A stretch of 64,000 bases of DNA from Alistipes sp. (GCA_017555695.1 JAFZFX010000009.1:31107-95106), one strand, 5' to 3'; shown: positions 6,815-18,048, counted from the first letter of the stretch. A program made the numbers and translations. Notes: generated by a model from the sequence alone, not told the origin.

Positions 6815-8638
6815 ATGAAACATCAATTACGAAGCGCAGTAACCACCGTAGGACGCCGTATGGCTGGCGCGAGAAGTCTTTGGAGAGCAAACGGAATGAA
6901 GAAGGAGCAGATGGGTATGCCTATCATCGGCATCGCCAACTCTTTTACGCAAATGGTTCCGGGACATGTACATCTGCACGAGATTGGCCAGTATGTAAAG
7001 CAACTCATCGAGGAGCAGGGCTGTTTCGCCGCCGAGTTCAATACCATCGCCATCGACGATGGTATCGCAATGGGCCACGACGGTATGCTCTACTCGCTGC
7101 CTTCGCGTGACATCATTGCCGACAGCGTAGAGTACATGGCCAACGCCCACAAAGTGGACGCACTGGTTTGCATCAGCAACTGCGACAAGATTACGCCCGG
7201 TATGTTGATGGCATCTATGCGACTGAACATCCCCACAATCTTCGTTTCGGGTGGTCCGATGGAGGCTGGCGTATTCCGTGGCCGTGGCGCCGACCTGATT
7301 GACGCTATGGTATTGAGCGCCGACGAGAAGTGTACCGACGAGGATGCCGACGAGATTGAGGCTTCGGCTTGCCCTGGTTGCGGCTCTTGCTCGGGTATGT
7401 TTACCGCTAACTCTATGAACTGTCTGAACGAGGCTCTGGGTCTGGCTCTGCCTGGCAATGGTACTATCGTTGCCACACACGAGAATCGCAAGGCTCTCTT
7501 CGAGAAGGCTGCCCGCATCATCGTCGAGAATGCCAAGCGCTACTACTTCGAGGGTGACGACAGCGTTCTGCCCCGCTCTATCGCAACAAAGGCTGCCTTC
7601 GAGAATGCTATGTCGCTCGACATCGCTATGGGTGGCTCTACAAACACCGTACTGCACCTGCTGGCCGTAGCTCACGAGGCTGGTGTAGATTTCACAATGG
7701 CCGACATCGACCGTCTTTCACGCATGATTCCCGTACTCTGCAAGGTGGCACCCAACGGACACTACCACATTCAGGATGTGAATCGCGCTGGCGGTATTAT
7801 GGGCATCTTGGGCGAGCTCTCTCGCAATGGTCTTATTGACTCTACAGCCCGCCGAGTGGATGCAGCATCGTTGGCCGACATTCTGGATAAATACTACTTC
7901 GGTTCGGAGAATTTCTCTGACGAGGCACGCAAGATATATTTGAGCGCCCCCGCCAACCGCTACAGCCGCGTGATGGCGTCACAGGCCACCTACTACAAGG
8001 AGATGGACGACGACCACGCCGAGGGTTGCATCCGCGACTTCGACCACGCCTACTTCCGTGACGGAGGTCTGGCAGTGCTGACTGGTAACATCGCCCGCAA
8101 GGGTTGTATCGTGAAAACTGCAGGTGTGGACAAGAGCCTGATGCAGTTCAGCGGCAAGGCCAAGGTATTCGAGTCGCAGGAGCAGGCTATGAATGGCATC
8201 CTGGGTGGCGAGGTAGAGGCTGGCGATGTGGTTGTCATTCGCTACGAAGGTCCGAAGGGTGGCCCTGGTATGCAGGAGATGCTCTACCCCACTTCGTACC
8301 TCAAGTCGAAGCATCTGGATAAGGCGTGTGCGCTGATTACCGACGGCCGCTTCTCTGGTGGAACATCGGGTCTGTCGATTGGCCATGTATCGCCCGAGGC
8401 CGCATCGGGTGGTGAGATTGGTATCATCAACGATGGTGACATCATTGACATCAACATCACCGAGCGCTCGATTAACCTGCGCATCAGCGAGAGCGAACTC
8501 AGCGAGCGTATGGCCGCGTGGACTCTGCACGCTCCCGTAAACCGCGACCGTGTGATACCGCAGTCGCTCCGTGCATACTCACTGCTCGTCTCGTCAGCTG
8601 ACCAGGGCGCAGTAAGAATCCTGCCCGACGAGAAATAG
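6815..8638 (+). CDS. ilvD: Dihydroxy-acid dehydratase
   Basis: Fe-S enzyme that dehydrates dihydroxyisovalerate and dihydroxymethylvalerate to the 2-keto acids of valine and isoleucine. Length 607 aa is normal. Cluster ligands are Cys 123 ([12 protein letters not shown]) and the [12 protein letters not shown] stretch near residues 185-194; [10 protein letters not shown] near 270 and GRFSGGTSG near 510 are further signatures. Start ATG 6815 ([11 protein letters not shown]) fits the family better than the adjoining GTG at 6812. First gene of the operon, 20 bases after the attenuator T-run. Confidence 0.97.
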   Translation: MKHQLRSAVTTVGRRMAGARSLWRANGMKKEQMGMPIIGIANSFTQMVPGHVHLHEIGQYVKQLIEEQGCFAAEFNTIAIDDGIAMGHDGMLYSLPSRDIIADSVEYMANAHKVDALVCISNCDKITPGMLMASMRLNIPTIFVSGGPMEAGVFRGRGADLIDAMVLSADEKCTDEDADEIEASACPGCGSCSGMFTANSMNCLNEALGLALPGNGTIVATHENRKALFEKAARIIVENAKRYYFEGDDSVLPRSIATKAAFENAMSLDIAMGGSTNTVLHLLAVAHEAGVDFTMADIDRLSRMIPVLCKVAPNGHYHIQDVNRAGGIMGILGELSRNGLIDSTARRVDAASLADILDKYYFGSENFSDEARKIYLSAPANRYSRVMASQATYYKEMDDDHAEGCIRDFDHAYFRDGGLAVLTGNIARKGCIVKTAGVDKSLMQFSGKAKVFESQEQAMNGILGGEVEAGDVVVIRYEGPKGGPGMQEMLYPTSYLKSKHLDKACALITDGRFSGGTSGLSIGHVSPEAASGGEIGIINDGDIIDINITERSINLRISESELSERMAAWTLHAPVNRDRVIPQSLRAYSLLVSSADQGAVRILPDEK

Positions 8639-8673
8639 TAACCGAAAACAAGAATAACTACTAACTAAACGAT

Positions 8674-10410
8674 ATGATTTCAGGTTTTTCAGATAATAGT
8701 GTCGCAGAGCAGCCCAAGAAGGATTTGCCACGCATCTCGGGTGCAGAGGCGGTTATCCGCTCTTTCATCGAGGAGGGTGTGGAGACAATCTTCGGTTACC
8801 CTGGAGGTGCCATCATCCCCGTATACGATGCTCTGTACGACTATCAGGATAAGTTAAATCATATTCTAGTGCGTCACGAGCAGTGTGCGCTGCACTCGGC
8901 ACAGGGCTATGCCCGCGCCAGCGGCCGCACAGGAGTCTGCATCGTAACATCGGGCCCTGGTGCTACAAACACCGTGACAGGTTTGGCCGATGCTATGCTC
9001 GACTCAACGCCCGTGGTACTCATCAGTGGTCAGGTGGCATCAAGCACACTCGGTACTGACGCCTTTCAGGAGATTAACTTCTTGGAGATTACACAATCAG
9101 TCACAAAGTGGAATTGCCAGGTGAAGCGCGCTGAGGATATCCCCGCCGCCATCGCCAAGGCCTTCTACATCGCATCAAGCGGACGCCCCGGCCCCGTAGT
9201 GGTGGATATCACGAAGGATGCACAGAATGGCCTGCTCGACTTCGAGTACAAGCCCGTTAAGTTCATACGCAGCTACCAGCCCTACCGCGAGATTGACAGC
9301 GACCAGATTCTGGAGGCTGCACGATTGATAAACCTCTCGAAGAAGCCCATGGCTCTCATCGGTCAGGGTGTTATCCTGGGAGGTGCCGAGAAGGAGCTCA
9401 AGGAGTTCCTGGAGAAGAGCGGTATGCCCGCCGCAGCTACACTGCTGGGTCTGTCGGCTCTGCCCTCTGACCACCCGCAGTATGTGGGTATGCTCGGTAT
9501 GCACGGCAACTATGGCCCCAACATCAAGAACCGCGACTGCGATCTGCTGGTTGCCATCGGTATGCGTTTCGACGACCGCGTGACGGGCGATGCTTCGCAG
9601 TTTGGTATCAACGCCAAGGTGGTGCATCTCGAGATCGACCCCGCCGAGGTGAACAAGCTGGTATATGCCGATGTTCCCGTTATTGGCAATGTCAAGGAGT
9701 CGCTGCCACTGCTCACCGAGAAGATCTCAAAGAAGGAGCATACAAAGTGGCTCGACGAGTTCCGCGTATGCTACAACATCGAACGAGAGGATATCATCGA
9801 ACCAGCTATTGCACGCCGTGGCCCGCATCTGAGAATGGGCGAAGTGGTGGATGCCGTAGCCAGCCGATTCGACGACGCCATCCTCGTTACGGATGTGGGT
9901 CAGCAGCAGATGTTCGCATCGCGCTACTTCAAGTTCAAGCAGACACGTAGCATCATCACATCGGGCGGTCTGGGTACAATGGGCTTTGGCCTGCCCGCAG
10001 CCATCGGCGCAAAGATTGGCGCACCCGAGCGAGATGTATGCCTGTTCGTAGGTGACGGAGGTCTGCAAATGACATCGCAGGAGCTGGGCACAATCTACCA
10101 GTCGCAGGTGGGAGTGAAAATCATCCTGATGAACAACGGCTACCTGGGTATGGTGCGTCAGTGGCAGGAACTCTTCTACAACCGTCGCTACTCGTTCACC
10201 GAGCTGACAAACCCCGACTTCGAGTTGCTGGCAAAGGCCAACCGCATACCCTACCGTTGCGTTGAGCGTCACGAGGATTTGGACGAGGCCATAGCCGAGA
10301 TGAAGGCAACAGAGGGTGCATTCCTGCTGGAGGTGAGAGTCGAGAAGGAGGAGAATGTATTCCCGATGGTACCCGCAGGACAACCCGTAACTAACATCCG
10401 ATTGGAGTAA
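8674..10410 (+). CDS. ilvB: Acetolactate synthase large (catalytic) subunit
   Basis: ThDP-, FAD- and Mg-dependent enzyme forming acetolactate or acetohydroxybutyrate, the first common step of Val/Leu/Ile synthesis. Three domains are visible in 578 aa. The N-terminal PYR domain has the activating Glu in RHEQCALHSAQGYAR and the GGAIIPVYD loop. A central FAD domain follows (ARLINLSKKPMALIGQG). The C-terminal ThDP domain has GDGGLQMTSQELGT and ends its metal site in MNNGYLGMVRQWQ. About 25 extra N-terminal residues precede the conserved start. IlvN follows 15 bases downstream. Confidence 0.97.
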   Translation: MISGFSDNSVAEQPKKDLPRISGAEAVIRSFIEEGVETIFGYPGGAIIPVYDALYDYQDKLNHILVRHEQCALHSAQGYARASGRTGVCIVTSGPGATNTVTGLADAMLDSTPVVLISGQVASSTLGTDAFQEINFLEITQSVTKWNCQVKRAEDIPAAIAKAFYIASSGRPGPVVVDITKDAQNGLLDFEYKPVKFIRSYQPYREIDSDQILEAARLINLSKKPMALIGQGVILGGAEKELKEFLEKSGMPAAATLLGLSALPSDHPQYVGMLGMHGNYGPNIKNRDCDLLVAIGMRFDDRVTGDASQFGINAKVVHLEIDPAEVNKLVYADVPVIGNVKESLPLLTEKISKKEHTKWLDEFRVCYNIEREDIIEPAIARRGPHLRMGEVVDAVASRFDDAILVTDVGQQQMFASRYFKFKQTRSIITSGGLGTMGFGLPAAIGAKIGAPERDVCLFVGDGGLQMTSQELGTIYQSQVGVKIILMNNGYLGMVRQWQELFYNRRYSFTELTNPDFELLAKANRIPYRCVERHEDLDEAIAEMKATEGAFLLEVRVEKEENVFPMVPAGQPVTNIRLE

Positions 10411-10425
10411 GAAAGGAGCAAAGAG

Positions 10426-10962
10426 ATGGAAAAAGAGTTTATCATAACAATATTTTCGGAGAACACGGTCGGATTGCTCAGTCAGATTACAACCGTCTTC
10501 ACACACCGTAATGTAAACATCGAGTCGTTCACCGCCTCGGAGTCGGCTATCGAGGGTATCTACAAGCATACCATCATCGTCAAGAACGATGCCGAGAAGG
10601 TGGCCAACCTGGTGAAGCAGATTGAGAAGAAGATTGATGTGCTGAAGGTATTTTGCTACAGCCCCAACGAGGTGGTATTGCAGGAGTTGGCACTCTACAA
10701 GGTGCAGCGCAGCCGCAATGTCGAGGAGTTGGTTAGACGACACAATGTGCGTATTCTGGATATCCACGACGACTACATCGTGCTGGAGAAAACGGGCCAC
10801 AAGGAGGAGATTCGCGAGCTCTACAAGATGCTGGAGCCCTACGGCGTTTACCAATTTGTCTGCTCGGGACAGGTGGCCATCATCAAGTCACAGCGCGAAT
10901 TGCTGAGCGAGTATCTCGAGTATGTGGACCAAAGACAGAAGCAGATTGAGAATAACGAATAG
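10426..10962 (+). CDS. ilvN: Acetolactate synthase small (regulatory) subunit
   Basis: Regulatory partner of IlvB that confers valine feedback and stimulates catalysis. The 178 residues begin with an ACT domain (FIITIFSENTVGLLSQITTVFTHRNVNIESF), followed by the family's C-terminal domain (VLQELALYKV...ILDIHDDYIVLEKTGHKEEI). The usual order ilvB-ilvN is kept. An A-rich 60-base gap separates it from ilvC, with no visible terminator or TAnnTTTG promoter. Confidence 0.95.
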   Translation: MEKEFIITIFSENTVGLLSQITTVFTHRNVNIESFTASESAIEGIYKHTIIVKNDAEKVANLVKQIEKKIDVLKVFCYSPNEVVLQELALYKVQRSRNVEELVRRHNVRILDIHDDYIVLEKTGHKEEIRELYKMLEPYGVYQFVCSGQVAIIKSQRELLSEYLEYVDQRQKQIENNE

Positions 10963-11022
10963 ACCTAAATAACAAATTGAACAACAAATAATTAATAATA
11001 TAAACAAAAAAACTACAGAATT

Positions 11023-12069
11023 ATGGCAAAGATGAATTTCGGCGGCGTAGAGGAAAATGTCGTAACACGCGAGGAGTATCCATTGGCAAAGGCTTTGGAG
11101 ACATTGAAGGATGAGACAATCGCTATCATTGGTTATGGTGTACAGGGCCCTGGCCAGTCACTCAACCTTCGTGACAACGGTTTCAATGTAATCGTAGGTC
11201 AGCGTAAGGATTCAAAGAGCTGGGACAAGGCCGTAACAGACGGTTGGGTTCCTGGTGAGAACCTCTTTGACATCGAGGAGGCTTGCGAGAAGGCTACAAT
11301 CATCGAGTACCTGCTTTCTGATGCTGGTCAGATTGCTGTTTGGCCCACAATCAAGAAGCACCTTACTCCTGGTAAGGCTCTCTACTTCTCACACGGTTTC
11401 GGTATCACTTACAAGGAGCGCACAGGTATCGTTCCTCCCGCTGATGTTGATGTTATCTTGGTTGCTCCCAAGGGTTCAGGTACATCACTCCGTCGTATGT
11501 TCTTGCAGGGCCGTGGCTTGAACTCAAGCTACGCTATCTTCCAGGATGCTACTGGCAAGGCTTGGGACCGCGTAATCGCACTCGGTATCGGTGTTGGTTC
11601 AGGTTACCTCTTCGAGACTACATTCAAGCGTGAGGTTTACTCTGACCTTACAGGTGAGCGTGGTACATTGATGGGTGCTATCCAGGGTATCTTCGCTGCA
11701 CAGTACGAGGTATTGCGTCAGAACGGCCACACACCCTCTGAGGCTTTCAACGAGACAGTAGAGGAGCTCTCACAGAGCCTTATGCCTCTGATCGCCGAGA
11801 ACGGTATGGATTGGATGTACGCTAACTGCTCTACAACAGCACAGCGCGGTGCGCTCGACTGGTGGAAGAAGTTCCGCGATGCAACTCGTCCCGTATTCGA
11901 GGAGTTGTACAGCGAAGTAGCGTGCGGTAACGAGGCACAGCGCAGCATCGACACCAACTCACAGCCCGACTATCGTCAGAAGTTGGAGGAGGAGCTCAAG
12001 GAGATGCGCGAGACAGAGATGTGGCAGGCTGGTGCCGTTGTACGCAAACTCCGTCCCGAGAACAACTAA
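11023..12069 (+). CDS. ilvC: Ketol-acid reductoisomerase
   Basis: NADPH- and Mg-dependent enzyme converting acetolactate into dihydroxyisovalerate, and the ethyl analogue for isoleucine. It is a short form (348 aa). The Rossmann loop is IIGYGVQGPGQSLNLRDNG, followed by VGQRKDSKSW; the metal and catalytic region is GSGTSLRR...GERGTLMGAIQG and AFNETVEELSQS. By eye it resembles the mitochondrial fungal enzyme Ilv5 (ending REKLEKEL...VRKLRPEN) more than E. coli IlvC. Codons ending in T for Gly, Ala and Val are more frequent than in neighbouring genes, suggesting strong expression. Confidence 0.96.
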   Translation: MAKMNFGGVEENVVTREEYPLAKALETLKDETIAIIGYGVQGPGQSLNLRDNGFNVIVGQRKDSKSWDKAVTDGWVPGENLFDIEEACEKATIIEYLLSDAGQIAVWPTIKKHLTPGKALYFSHGFGITYKERTGIVPPADVDVILVAPKGSGTSLRRMFLQGRGLNSSYAIFQDATGKAWDRVIALGIGVGSGYLFETTFKREVYSDLTGERGTLMGAIQGIFAAQYEVLRQNGHTPSEAFNETVEELSQSLMPLIAENGMDWMYANCSTTAQRGALDWWKKFRDATRPVFEELYSEVACGNEAQRSIDTNSQPDYRQKLEEELKEMRETEMWQAGAVVRKLRPENN

Positions 12070-12087
12070 TCATTTTTCAGATACAAT

Positions 12088-12121
12088 CCGACAATAAGGC
12101 CTCATCGTAGGCCTTTGTCGG
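12088..12121 (+). other. Strong intergenic hairpin between ilvC and leuA
   Basis: Left arm CCGACAATAAGGCCT and right arm AGGCCTTTGTCGG pair nearly fully with a bulge around a 6-base loop. The tract after it is GGTTAATATT, not a T-run, so it is a poor intrinsic terminator. It may be an mRNA processing or stability element, or a weak partial terminator setting ilv versus leu expression. Confidence 0.55.
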
Positions 12122-12151
12122 GTTAATATTCCCACCCTACTATCAGTAAGT

Positions 12152-13648
12152 ATGAGCGAGAAAGTATATATATTTGACACCACATTGCGCGACGCCGAGC
12201 AGGTACCTGGTTGCCAGCTCAACACAATCGAGAAGATTGAGGTTGCGCGTCAGCTGGAGAAGCTGGGCGTAGATATCATCGAGGCGGGTTTCCCCATCTC
12301 AAGCCCTGGTGACTTCAACTCGGTGGTAGAGATTTCAAAGGCTGTGACTAACCCCACCATCTGTGCCTTGACGCGTGCCGTCAAGAAGGATATTGATGTG
12401 GCAGCTCAGTCGTTGGAGTTCGCCAAGCGAGGCCGAATCCACACAGGTATCGGCACCTCTACCTACCACATCTACGAGAAGCTGCGTATGACTCCCGAGA
12501 CCGTTCTGGAGCAGGCCGTAGAGGCTGTGAAGTATGCACGCCGATTCGTCGATGATGTAGAGTTCTATGCCGAGGATGCTGGCCGTACCGACGAGGAGTT
12601 CCTGGCACGCGTGGTAGAGGCTGTGATTGCAGCGGGTGCTACGGTTGTGAACATCCCCGACACTACGGGTTACTGTCTGCCGAGCGAGTATGGTGCCAAG
12701 ATTGCATATCTGAAGAACAATGTGCCCAACATCGACAAGGCCATCATCTCGACACACTGTCACAACGACCTGGGTATGGCTACGGCCAACACCTTGGCTG
12801 GTGTGCAGAACGGTGCGCGACAGGTGGAGGTTACAATCAACGGTTTGGGCGAAAGAGCTGGTAACACCGCTATGGAGGAGGTTGTAATGGCTATCAAGTG
12901 CCACTCTAACCTCGACTTCGAGGTGGGCATCGACTCAAAGCAGATTGTCACTACCAGCAAGTTGGTATCTAACCTTATGCGTATGCCCGTCCAGGCCAAC
13001 AAGGCTATCGTTGGTCGCAACGCATTTGCTCACTCGTCGGGTATCCATCAGGATGGCGTGCTTAAGAGCCGCGAGACATACGAGATTATCGACCCCGAGG
13101 ATGTAGGCATAGACCAGTCGAGCATCGTGCTCACAGCCCGCAGTGGCCGTGCTGCACTGAAGCACCACCTCGCCGAGCTCGGTTACACACCTGAGAACGA
13201 GGAGTTGGACGACATCTATCAGCGTTTCCTGGATTTGGCCGACAAGAAGAAGATGGTGACTACACGCGACCTAGAGGTGCTCATCGGCACAGCCTCATCG
13301 CGTCGTCGTATGAGCATACAGCTCACAGGCCTGCAGGTTGTCTGCGGTAAGTCGAGCATCCCTACAGCTACCGTACAGATTAGCTTCGATGGTGACACCT
13401 TCACCGAGACAGCGTGCGGTAACGGTCCCGTGGATGCAGCCATCACAGCCGTTAAGAACATCACCAAGCGCCGTGTCCACATCGAGGAGTTCCTCGTGCA
13501 GGCCATTACGCGCGGTAGCGATGACTTGGGTAAGGTACACATCCAGATTTCGCACAAGGGTAAGATTTACCACGGTTTCGGTGCAAATACCGACATCGTA
13601 ACAGCATCGGTGGAGTCGTTCATTGATGCAATATCGAAAATAGCATAA
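12152..13648 (+). CDS. leuA: 2-isopropylmalate synthase
   Basis: Claisen-type condensation of acetyl-CoA with 2-ketoisovalerate, the committed leucine step. At 498 aa it is the shorter LeuA type. The N-terminal HMGL-like TIM barrel opens with [12 protein letters not shown] (catalytic Arg and metal Asp) and has the metal site [14 protein letters not shown] near residue 205. [14 protein letters not shown] follows. The C-terminal leucine-responsive domain covers about residues 390-498 ([15 protein letters not shown]...). Citramalate synthase is a possible alternative, but leuCDB downstream supports LeuA. Confidence 0.94.
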   Translation: MSEKVYIFDTTLRDAEQVPGCQLNTIEKIEVARQLEKLGVDIIEAGFPISSPGDFNSVVEISKAVTNPTICALTRAVKKDIDVAAQSLEFAKRGRIHTGIGTSTYHIYEKLRMTPETVLEQAVEAVKYARRFVDDVEFYAEDAGRTDEEFLARVVEAVIAAGATVVNIPDTTGYCLPSEYGAKIAYLKNNVPNIDKAIISTHCHNDLGMATANTLAGVQNGARQVEVTINGLGERAGNTAMEEVVMAIKCHSNLDFEVGIDSKQIVTTSKLVSNLMRMPVQANKAIVGRNAFAHSSGIHQDGVLKSRETYEIIDPEDVGIDQSSIVLTARSGRAALKHHLAELGYTPENEELDDIYQRFLDLADKKKMVTTRDLEVLIGTASSRRRMSIQLTGLQVVCGKSSIPTATVQISFDGDTFTETACGNGPVDAAITAVKNITKRRVHIEEFLVQAITRGSDDLGKVHIQISHKGKIYHGFGANTDIVTASVESFIDAISKIA

Positions 13649-13658
13649 TTAGCGACAG

Positions 13659-15053
13659 ATGAATACATTATTCGACAAAATATGGGATGCACACACCGTC
13701 AGAATGTTGGACGGAGCATCGTGTGTACTCTACATTGACCGTCAATACATACACGAGGTGACAAGCCCGCAAGCCTTTGCGGGTCTGCGCCGACGCGGCA
13801 TCGGGGTATTCCGTCCCGAGCAGGTGACGGCAAGTCCCGACCACAACATCCCCACACAGAATCAGCACCTGCCCATCTCTGAGCCGCAGTCAGCCGAGCA
13901 GGTTGCCACTCTGGAGCGCAACTGCGCCGAAAACAATATCACCATATTCCCCATCGGCTCGGAGCGCAACGGCATCATCCATGTGATTGGCCCGCAGACA
14001 GGACTCACACAGCCTGGCATGACCATCGTTTGTGGCGATAGCCACACCTCTACTCACGGTGCGCTGGGTTGCGTAGCCTTCGGTATCGGTACAAGCGAGG
14101 TGGAGATGGCGCTGGCATCGCAGTGTATCCTGCAATCGAAGCCGAAGAGTATGCGTATAAATGTCGAGGGTGAGTTGCGCGAGGGCGTATGCTCGAAGGA
14201 TATCATCCTCTACATCATCTCGAAGTTGGGCACAGGCGGTGGCACAGGCCACTTCGTCGAGTTCGCTGGCTCGGCTATCCGTTCACTCTCGATGGAGGCT
14301 CGTATGACAATCTGCAATATGAGTATCGAAATGGGAGCCCGTGGTGGTATGATTGCCCCCGACGAGGTGACATTCGAATACCTGAAGGGCCGCGAGTTCG
14401 CACCCAAGGGCGAGGAGTGGGATAAGGCCGTGGAGCGTTGGAAGAGCCTCAAGTCAGAGGATGATGCCATCTTCGACAAGGAGGAGACATTCGACGCTGC
14501 CGACATCGAGCCTATGATTACCTACGGTACAAACCCAGGTATGGGCATCGCCATCAACGCCGAGATTCCCTCGGCCGAGGGTCTTGACGAGGCATCGAAG
14601 GCTTCGTTCGACAAGGCGCTGGCTTATATGGGCTTCAACGCAGGCGAGAAGATGGCGGGCAAGAGAGTCGATTATGTATTCGTTGGCAGCTGCACAAACG
14701 GCCGTATCGAGGACCTGAGAGCCTTTGCTCACTTTGTTAAGGGTCGCAAGAAGGCCGACAGCGTGACGGCGTGGATTGTCCCTGGCAGCAAGGAGGTTGA
14801 GCGTATGGCTATCGAGGAGGGTCTGCGCGACATTCTTCAGGAGGCAGGCTTCGAGTTGCGCCAACCAGGATGCTCGGCTTGTCTGGCAATGAACGACGAC
14901 AAGATTCCCGCAGGCAAATATTGTGTAGCCACATCCAACCGCAACTTCGAGGGTCGTCAGGGCCCCGATGCTCGCACTCTGCTGGCAGGACCTCTGGTAG
15001 CAGCCGCAGCAGCGGTAACGGGCGTGGTAACCGACCCCAGAGAGTTGATGTAA
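13659..15053 (+). CDS. leuC: 3-isopropylmalate dehydratase large subunit
   Basis: Aconitase-family large subunit that isomerises 2- to 3-isopropylmalate together with LeuD. Fe-S ligands are visible: Cys in [12 protein letters not shown] near residue 345 and the pair in [10 protein letters not shown] near 408. [14 protein letters not shown] near 128 and [10 protein letters not shown] near 430 are further signatures. Length (464 aa) is standard. It starts 10 bases after leuA and is followed by leuD after 22 bases. Confidence 0.97.
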   Translation: MNTLFDKIWDAHTVRMLDGASCVLYIDRQYIHEVTSPQAFAGLRRRGIGVFRPEQVTASPDHNIPTQNQHLPISEPQSAEQVATLERNCAENNITIFPIGSERNGIIHVIGPQTGLTQPGMTIVCGDSHTSTHGALGCVAFGIGTSEVEMALASQCILQSKPKSMRINVEGELREGVCSKDIILYIISKLGTGGGTGHFVEFAGSAIRSLSMEARMTICNMSIEMGARGGMIAPDEVTFEYLKGREFAPKGEEWDKAVERWKSLKSEDDAIFDKEETFDAADIEPMITYGTNPGMGIAINAEIPSAEGLDEASKASFDKALAYMGFNAGEKMAGKRVDYVFVGSCTNGRIEDLRAFAHFVKGRKKADSVTAWIVPGSKEVERMAIEEGLRDILQEAGFELRQPGCSACLAMNDDKIPAGKYCVATSNRNFEGRQGPDARTLLAGPLVAAAAAVTGVVTDPRELM

Positions 15054-15075
15054 GAATATTCAGAAGTAAGCAATT

Positions 15076-15663
15076 ATGAGAAATAAATTCACTACACTCC
15101 AATCGACGGTGGTACCTCTGCCCATCGAGAATATCGATACCGACCAGATTATCCCCGCCCGCTTTCTGAAGGCCACCACACGCGAGGGCTTCGGCGAAAA
15201 CCTCTTCCGCGACTGGCGCTACGACAACAACGGAGAGCCCAAGGCCGACTTCGTGATGAACAACGCCACATACAAGGGTGAGATTTTGGTTGCAGGCAAG
15301 AACTTCGGTTGTGGCTCAAGCCGTGAGCACGCAGCGTGGGCCATCGATGGTGCTGGCTTCCGCGCAGTGGTATCGAGTTTCTTCGCCGACATCTTCCGTA
15401 ACAACGCCCTCAACAACGGACTCCTGCCCGTAACGGTGAGTGAGGAGATGCTGGCCGAGATTTTCAAGGCCGTAGAGGCTAACCCCGCAACAACGCTGAA
15501 GATTGACCTCAGCGAGCAGACTATCGAGATTGAGGGTCAGCCGATGAAGGAGAAGTTCGATATTACCCCCTACAAGAAGCAGTGTCTGATGAACGGATAC
15601 GACGATGTGGACTATCTGGTCAGCATACACGAAGAGATTGAGAATTACGAGAACGAGAGATAA
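15076..15663 (+). CDS. leuD: 3-isopropylmalate dehydratase small subunit
   Basis: Small subunit completing the LeuCD isomerase. Signatures are [20 protein letters not shown] at the N-terminus and [16 protein letters not shown] near residue 80, which closes over the substrate. The length of 195 aa is normal. It lies between leuC and leuB in the leucine segment of the operon. Confidence 0.97.
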   Translation: MRNKFTTLQSTVVPLPIENIDTDQIIPARFLKATTREGFGENLFRDWRYDNNGEPKADFVMNNATYKGEILVAGKNFGCGSSREHAAWAIDGAGFRAVVSSFFADIFRNNALNNGLLPVTVSEEMLAEIFKAVEANPATTLKIDLSEQTIEIEGQPMKEKFDITPYKKQCLMNGYDDVDYLVSIHEEIENYENER

Positions 15664-15693
15664 CTCTCTTTGAACAAGCAAGATATTACGCAG

Positions 15694-16761
15694 ATGAAAA
15701 ATATTAAGATTGCTGTATTGCCAGGCGACGGCATTGGTCCCGAGATTGTAGCCCAGGCAGTGAAGGTTGTAGACAAAGTAGCAGCAAAATTCGATTACAA
15801 CATCGAGTACTCATACGGCATCGTGGGTGCCGCCGCTATCGATGCGGTGGGTGACCCCTACCCTGCCGAGACGCACGAGAAGTGTATGGCTGCCGATGCC
15901 GTTCTGTTCGGAGCGATTGGCGACCCCCGCTTTGACAACAACCCCGAGGCGAAGGTACGCCCCGAGCAGGGTCTGTTGGCTATGCGCAAGCAGTTGGGTC
16001 TCTATGCCAACCTGCGCCCCGTTACCACCTTCGAGTCGTTGCTCCACCGCTCGCCCCTGCGCTATGACCTGGTTGCAGGCGCCGACTTTATGTGCGTACG
16101 CGAGCTGACGGGAGGTCTCTACTTCGGTCGTCCGCAGGGCCGTTCAGAGGATGGTCAGACAGCATACGACACCTGCGTATATACTCGCAAGGAGATTGAG
16201 CGCATCTGCCGTCTGGGATTCCAGTATGCCGCCAGCCGTCGTGGCAAGCTGACCGTCGTGGACAAGGCCAATGTACTGGCTACATCGCGTCTGTGGCGTG
16301 AGACTGCCAAGTCAATGGAGAAGGATTACCCCAATGTGGAGGTCGAGTATATGTTCGTGGACAACGCTGCGATGAAGCTCATCCAGCAGCCCAGCCACTT
16401 CGATGTGATTGTGACCGAAAATATGTTCGGCGACATCCTCACCGACGAGGCGAGCGTAATCACTGGCTCGTTGGGTCTGTTGCCTTCGGCATCTATCGGC
16501 GAGGGCACATCGCTCTTTGAGCCTATCCACGGCTCATACCCGCAGGCTGCAGGCAAGAACATCGCCAACCCGATTGCCACTATTCTCTCGGCTGCGATGA
16601 TGTTCGAGTACGCCTTCTCGGATATGGAGGCGGGTGCCGCCATTCGCAAGGCCGTGGCTCTGTCGATTGAGCAGAACATCTCGACCGAGGATATCATCCC
16701 CGAGGGATGCCAGCCGCACTCAACAACTGAGGTGGGCGACTTTATTGCCTCACACATTTAA
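15694..16761 (+). CDS. leuB: 3-isopropylmalate dehydrogenase
   Basis: NAD-dependent oxidative decarboxylation of 3-isopropylmalate to 2-ketoisocaproate. Length 355 aa from ATG 15694 ([17 protein letters not shown]); a TTG eight codons upstream is in frame but less likely. Visible are ELTGGLYFG near residue 140, the catalytic Tyr region (YTRKEIERI), the metal-binding [15 protein letters not shown] near 245, and [18 protein letters not shown] near 275. Gap to leuD is 30 bases. Confidence 0.96.
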   Translation: MKNIKIAVLPGDGIGPEIVAQAVKVVDKVAAKFDYNIEYSYGIVGAAAIDAVGDPYPAETHEKCMAADAVLFGAIGDPRFDNNPEAKVRPEQGLLAMRKQLGLYANLRPVTTFESLLHRSPLRYDLVAGADFMCVRELTGGLYFGRPQGRSEDGQTAYDTCVYTRKEIERICRLGFQYAASRRGKLTVVDKANVLATSRLWRETAKSMEKDYPNVEVEYMFVDNAAMKLIQQPSHFDVIVTENMFGDILTDEASVITGSLGLLPSASIGEGTSLFEPIHGSYPQAAGKNIANPIATILSAAMMFEYAFSDMEAGAAIRKAVALSIEQNISTEDIIPEGCQPHSTTEVGDFIASHI

Positions 16762-16782
16762 CCCCCAAAAACGCTTTCGATT

Positions 16783-18048
16783 ATGAGTAATGCGAACAAA
16801 TATTTTCCGGCTCTAAACGACATTATGACGGCAGAGCATACGCTGAGCGAGATTCTCTCGGCTACACCGCTTATGCATAATAGAAATCTGTCGGATAAGT
16901 TCGGAGCAGAGGTGATGCTCAAGCGCGAGGATTTGCAGATGGTGCGTTCGTATAAGATTCGCGGTGCCTACAACAAGATTCGCTCACTTACCGAGGAGCA
17001 GACCGCCCGCGGTATAGGCTGTGCGAGTGCGGGCAACCACGCCCAGGGTGTGGCACTGTCGTGCAACAAACTGCAAATCAAAGGCAAGATATTTATGCCT
17101 GTGACCACCCCCAAGCAGAAGATCAATCAGGTGAAGATGTTTGGCGGCGAGTTCGTCGAGGTGGTATTAGTGGGCGATACATTCGACCAGGCCAACACGG
17201 CAGCCATCGAGACCTGCCAGGCCGAGGGCAAGACATTCATCCCGCCCTTCAACGACCCCAAAATCATCGAGGGTCAGGGCACTGTAGGTCTGGAGATTCT
17301 GCAGCAGAGCAGAGCCGCTATCGACTATATCTTCGTTCCCATCGGAGGCGGTGGTTTGGCATCGGGCTTGGGTAGCGTATGCAAGATGATGTCACCCAAC
17401 ACCAAAATTATCGGCGTCGAGCCCGCAGGTGCTGCTGGCATGAAGCAGTCATTCGAGAAGGGCGAGGTAGTGGAGTTGGAACACATCGACAAATTCGTGG
17501 ATGGCGCAGCCGTACAGAAGGTGGGCGACATCACATTCGACATCTGCCGTCAGGTGCTTGACGATATCGTGGTTGTTCCCGAGGGCAAGGTATGTTCGAC
17601 AATTCTCAACCTCTACAACTTCGACGCTATCGTAGTTGAGCCCGCAGGAGCATTGAGCATCAGCGCCTTGGACTACTACCGCGACAAGATCAAGGGCAAG
17701 AATGTGGTCTGCATCGTCAGCGGCAGCAACAACGACATCGTGCGTATGGAGGATATCAAGGAGCGCTCGTTGCTCTATGAGGGACTGAAGCACTACTTCG
17801 TAGTACGCTTCCCGCAGAGAGCAGGTGCCCTGCAGAACTTCGTGAGCTATGTATTGGGCCCGCACGACGATATCACCTACTTCGAGTATAAGAAGAAGAC
17901 CAACCGCGAGAAGGGTCCCGTGCTGATTGGTATCGAGTTGCAGAACCTCAACGACTTCGAGGGTCTGACCGAGCGTATGCGTCAGAGCAACATCGACTAC
18001 GAATACCTGAACGACAACCCCAACCTCTTCGAGTTCCTGATTGGATAG
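16783..18048 (+). CDS. ilvA: Threonine deaminase (threonine ammonia-lyase)
   Basis: PLP enzyme making 2-ketobutyrate from threonine, the entry to isoleucine. PLP Lys is in MVRSYKIRGAYNK near residue 52; the phosphate-binding glycine loop is PIGGGGLASGLG near 188. At 421 aa it has one C-terminal ACT-like regulatory region (about 335-421, HYFVVRFPQRAGALQNF), unlike the 514-aa E. coli enzyme with two. Placement inside the ilv-leu operon argues for the biosynthetic role. Confidence 0.94.
   Translation: MSNANKYFPALNDIMTAEHTLSEILSATPLMHNRNLSDKFGAEVMLKREDLQMVRSYKIRGAYNKIRSLTEEQTARGIGCASAGNHAQGVALSCNKLQIKGKIFMPVTTPKQKINQVKMFGGEFVEVVLVGDTFDQANTAAIETCQAEGKTFIPPFNDPKIIEGQGTVGLEILQQSRAAIDYIFVPIGGGGLASGLGSVCKMMSPNTKIIGVEPAGAAGMKQSFEKGEVVELEHIDKFVDGAAVQKVGDITFDICRQVLDDIVVVPEGKVCSTILNLYNFDAIVVEPAGALSISALDYYRDKIKGKNVVCIVSGSNNDIVRMEDIKERSLLYEGLKHYFVVRFPQRAGALQNFVSYVLGPHDDITYFEYKKKTNREKGPVLIGIELQNLNDFEGLTERMRQSNIDYEYLNDNPNLFEFLIG

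Noticed and set aside
9727-10854. A 375-codon open frame on the minus strand
   Set aside because: It lies opposite ilvB and ilvN, whose domains are complete; the translation is Leu/His/Val-rich shadow sequence with no motif.
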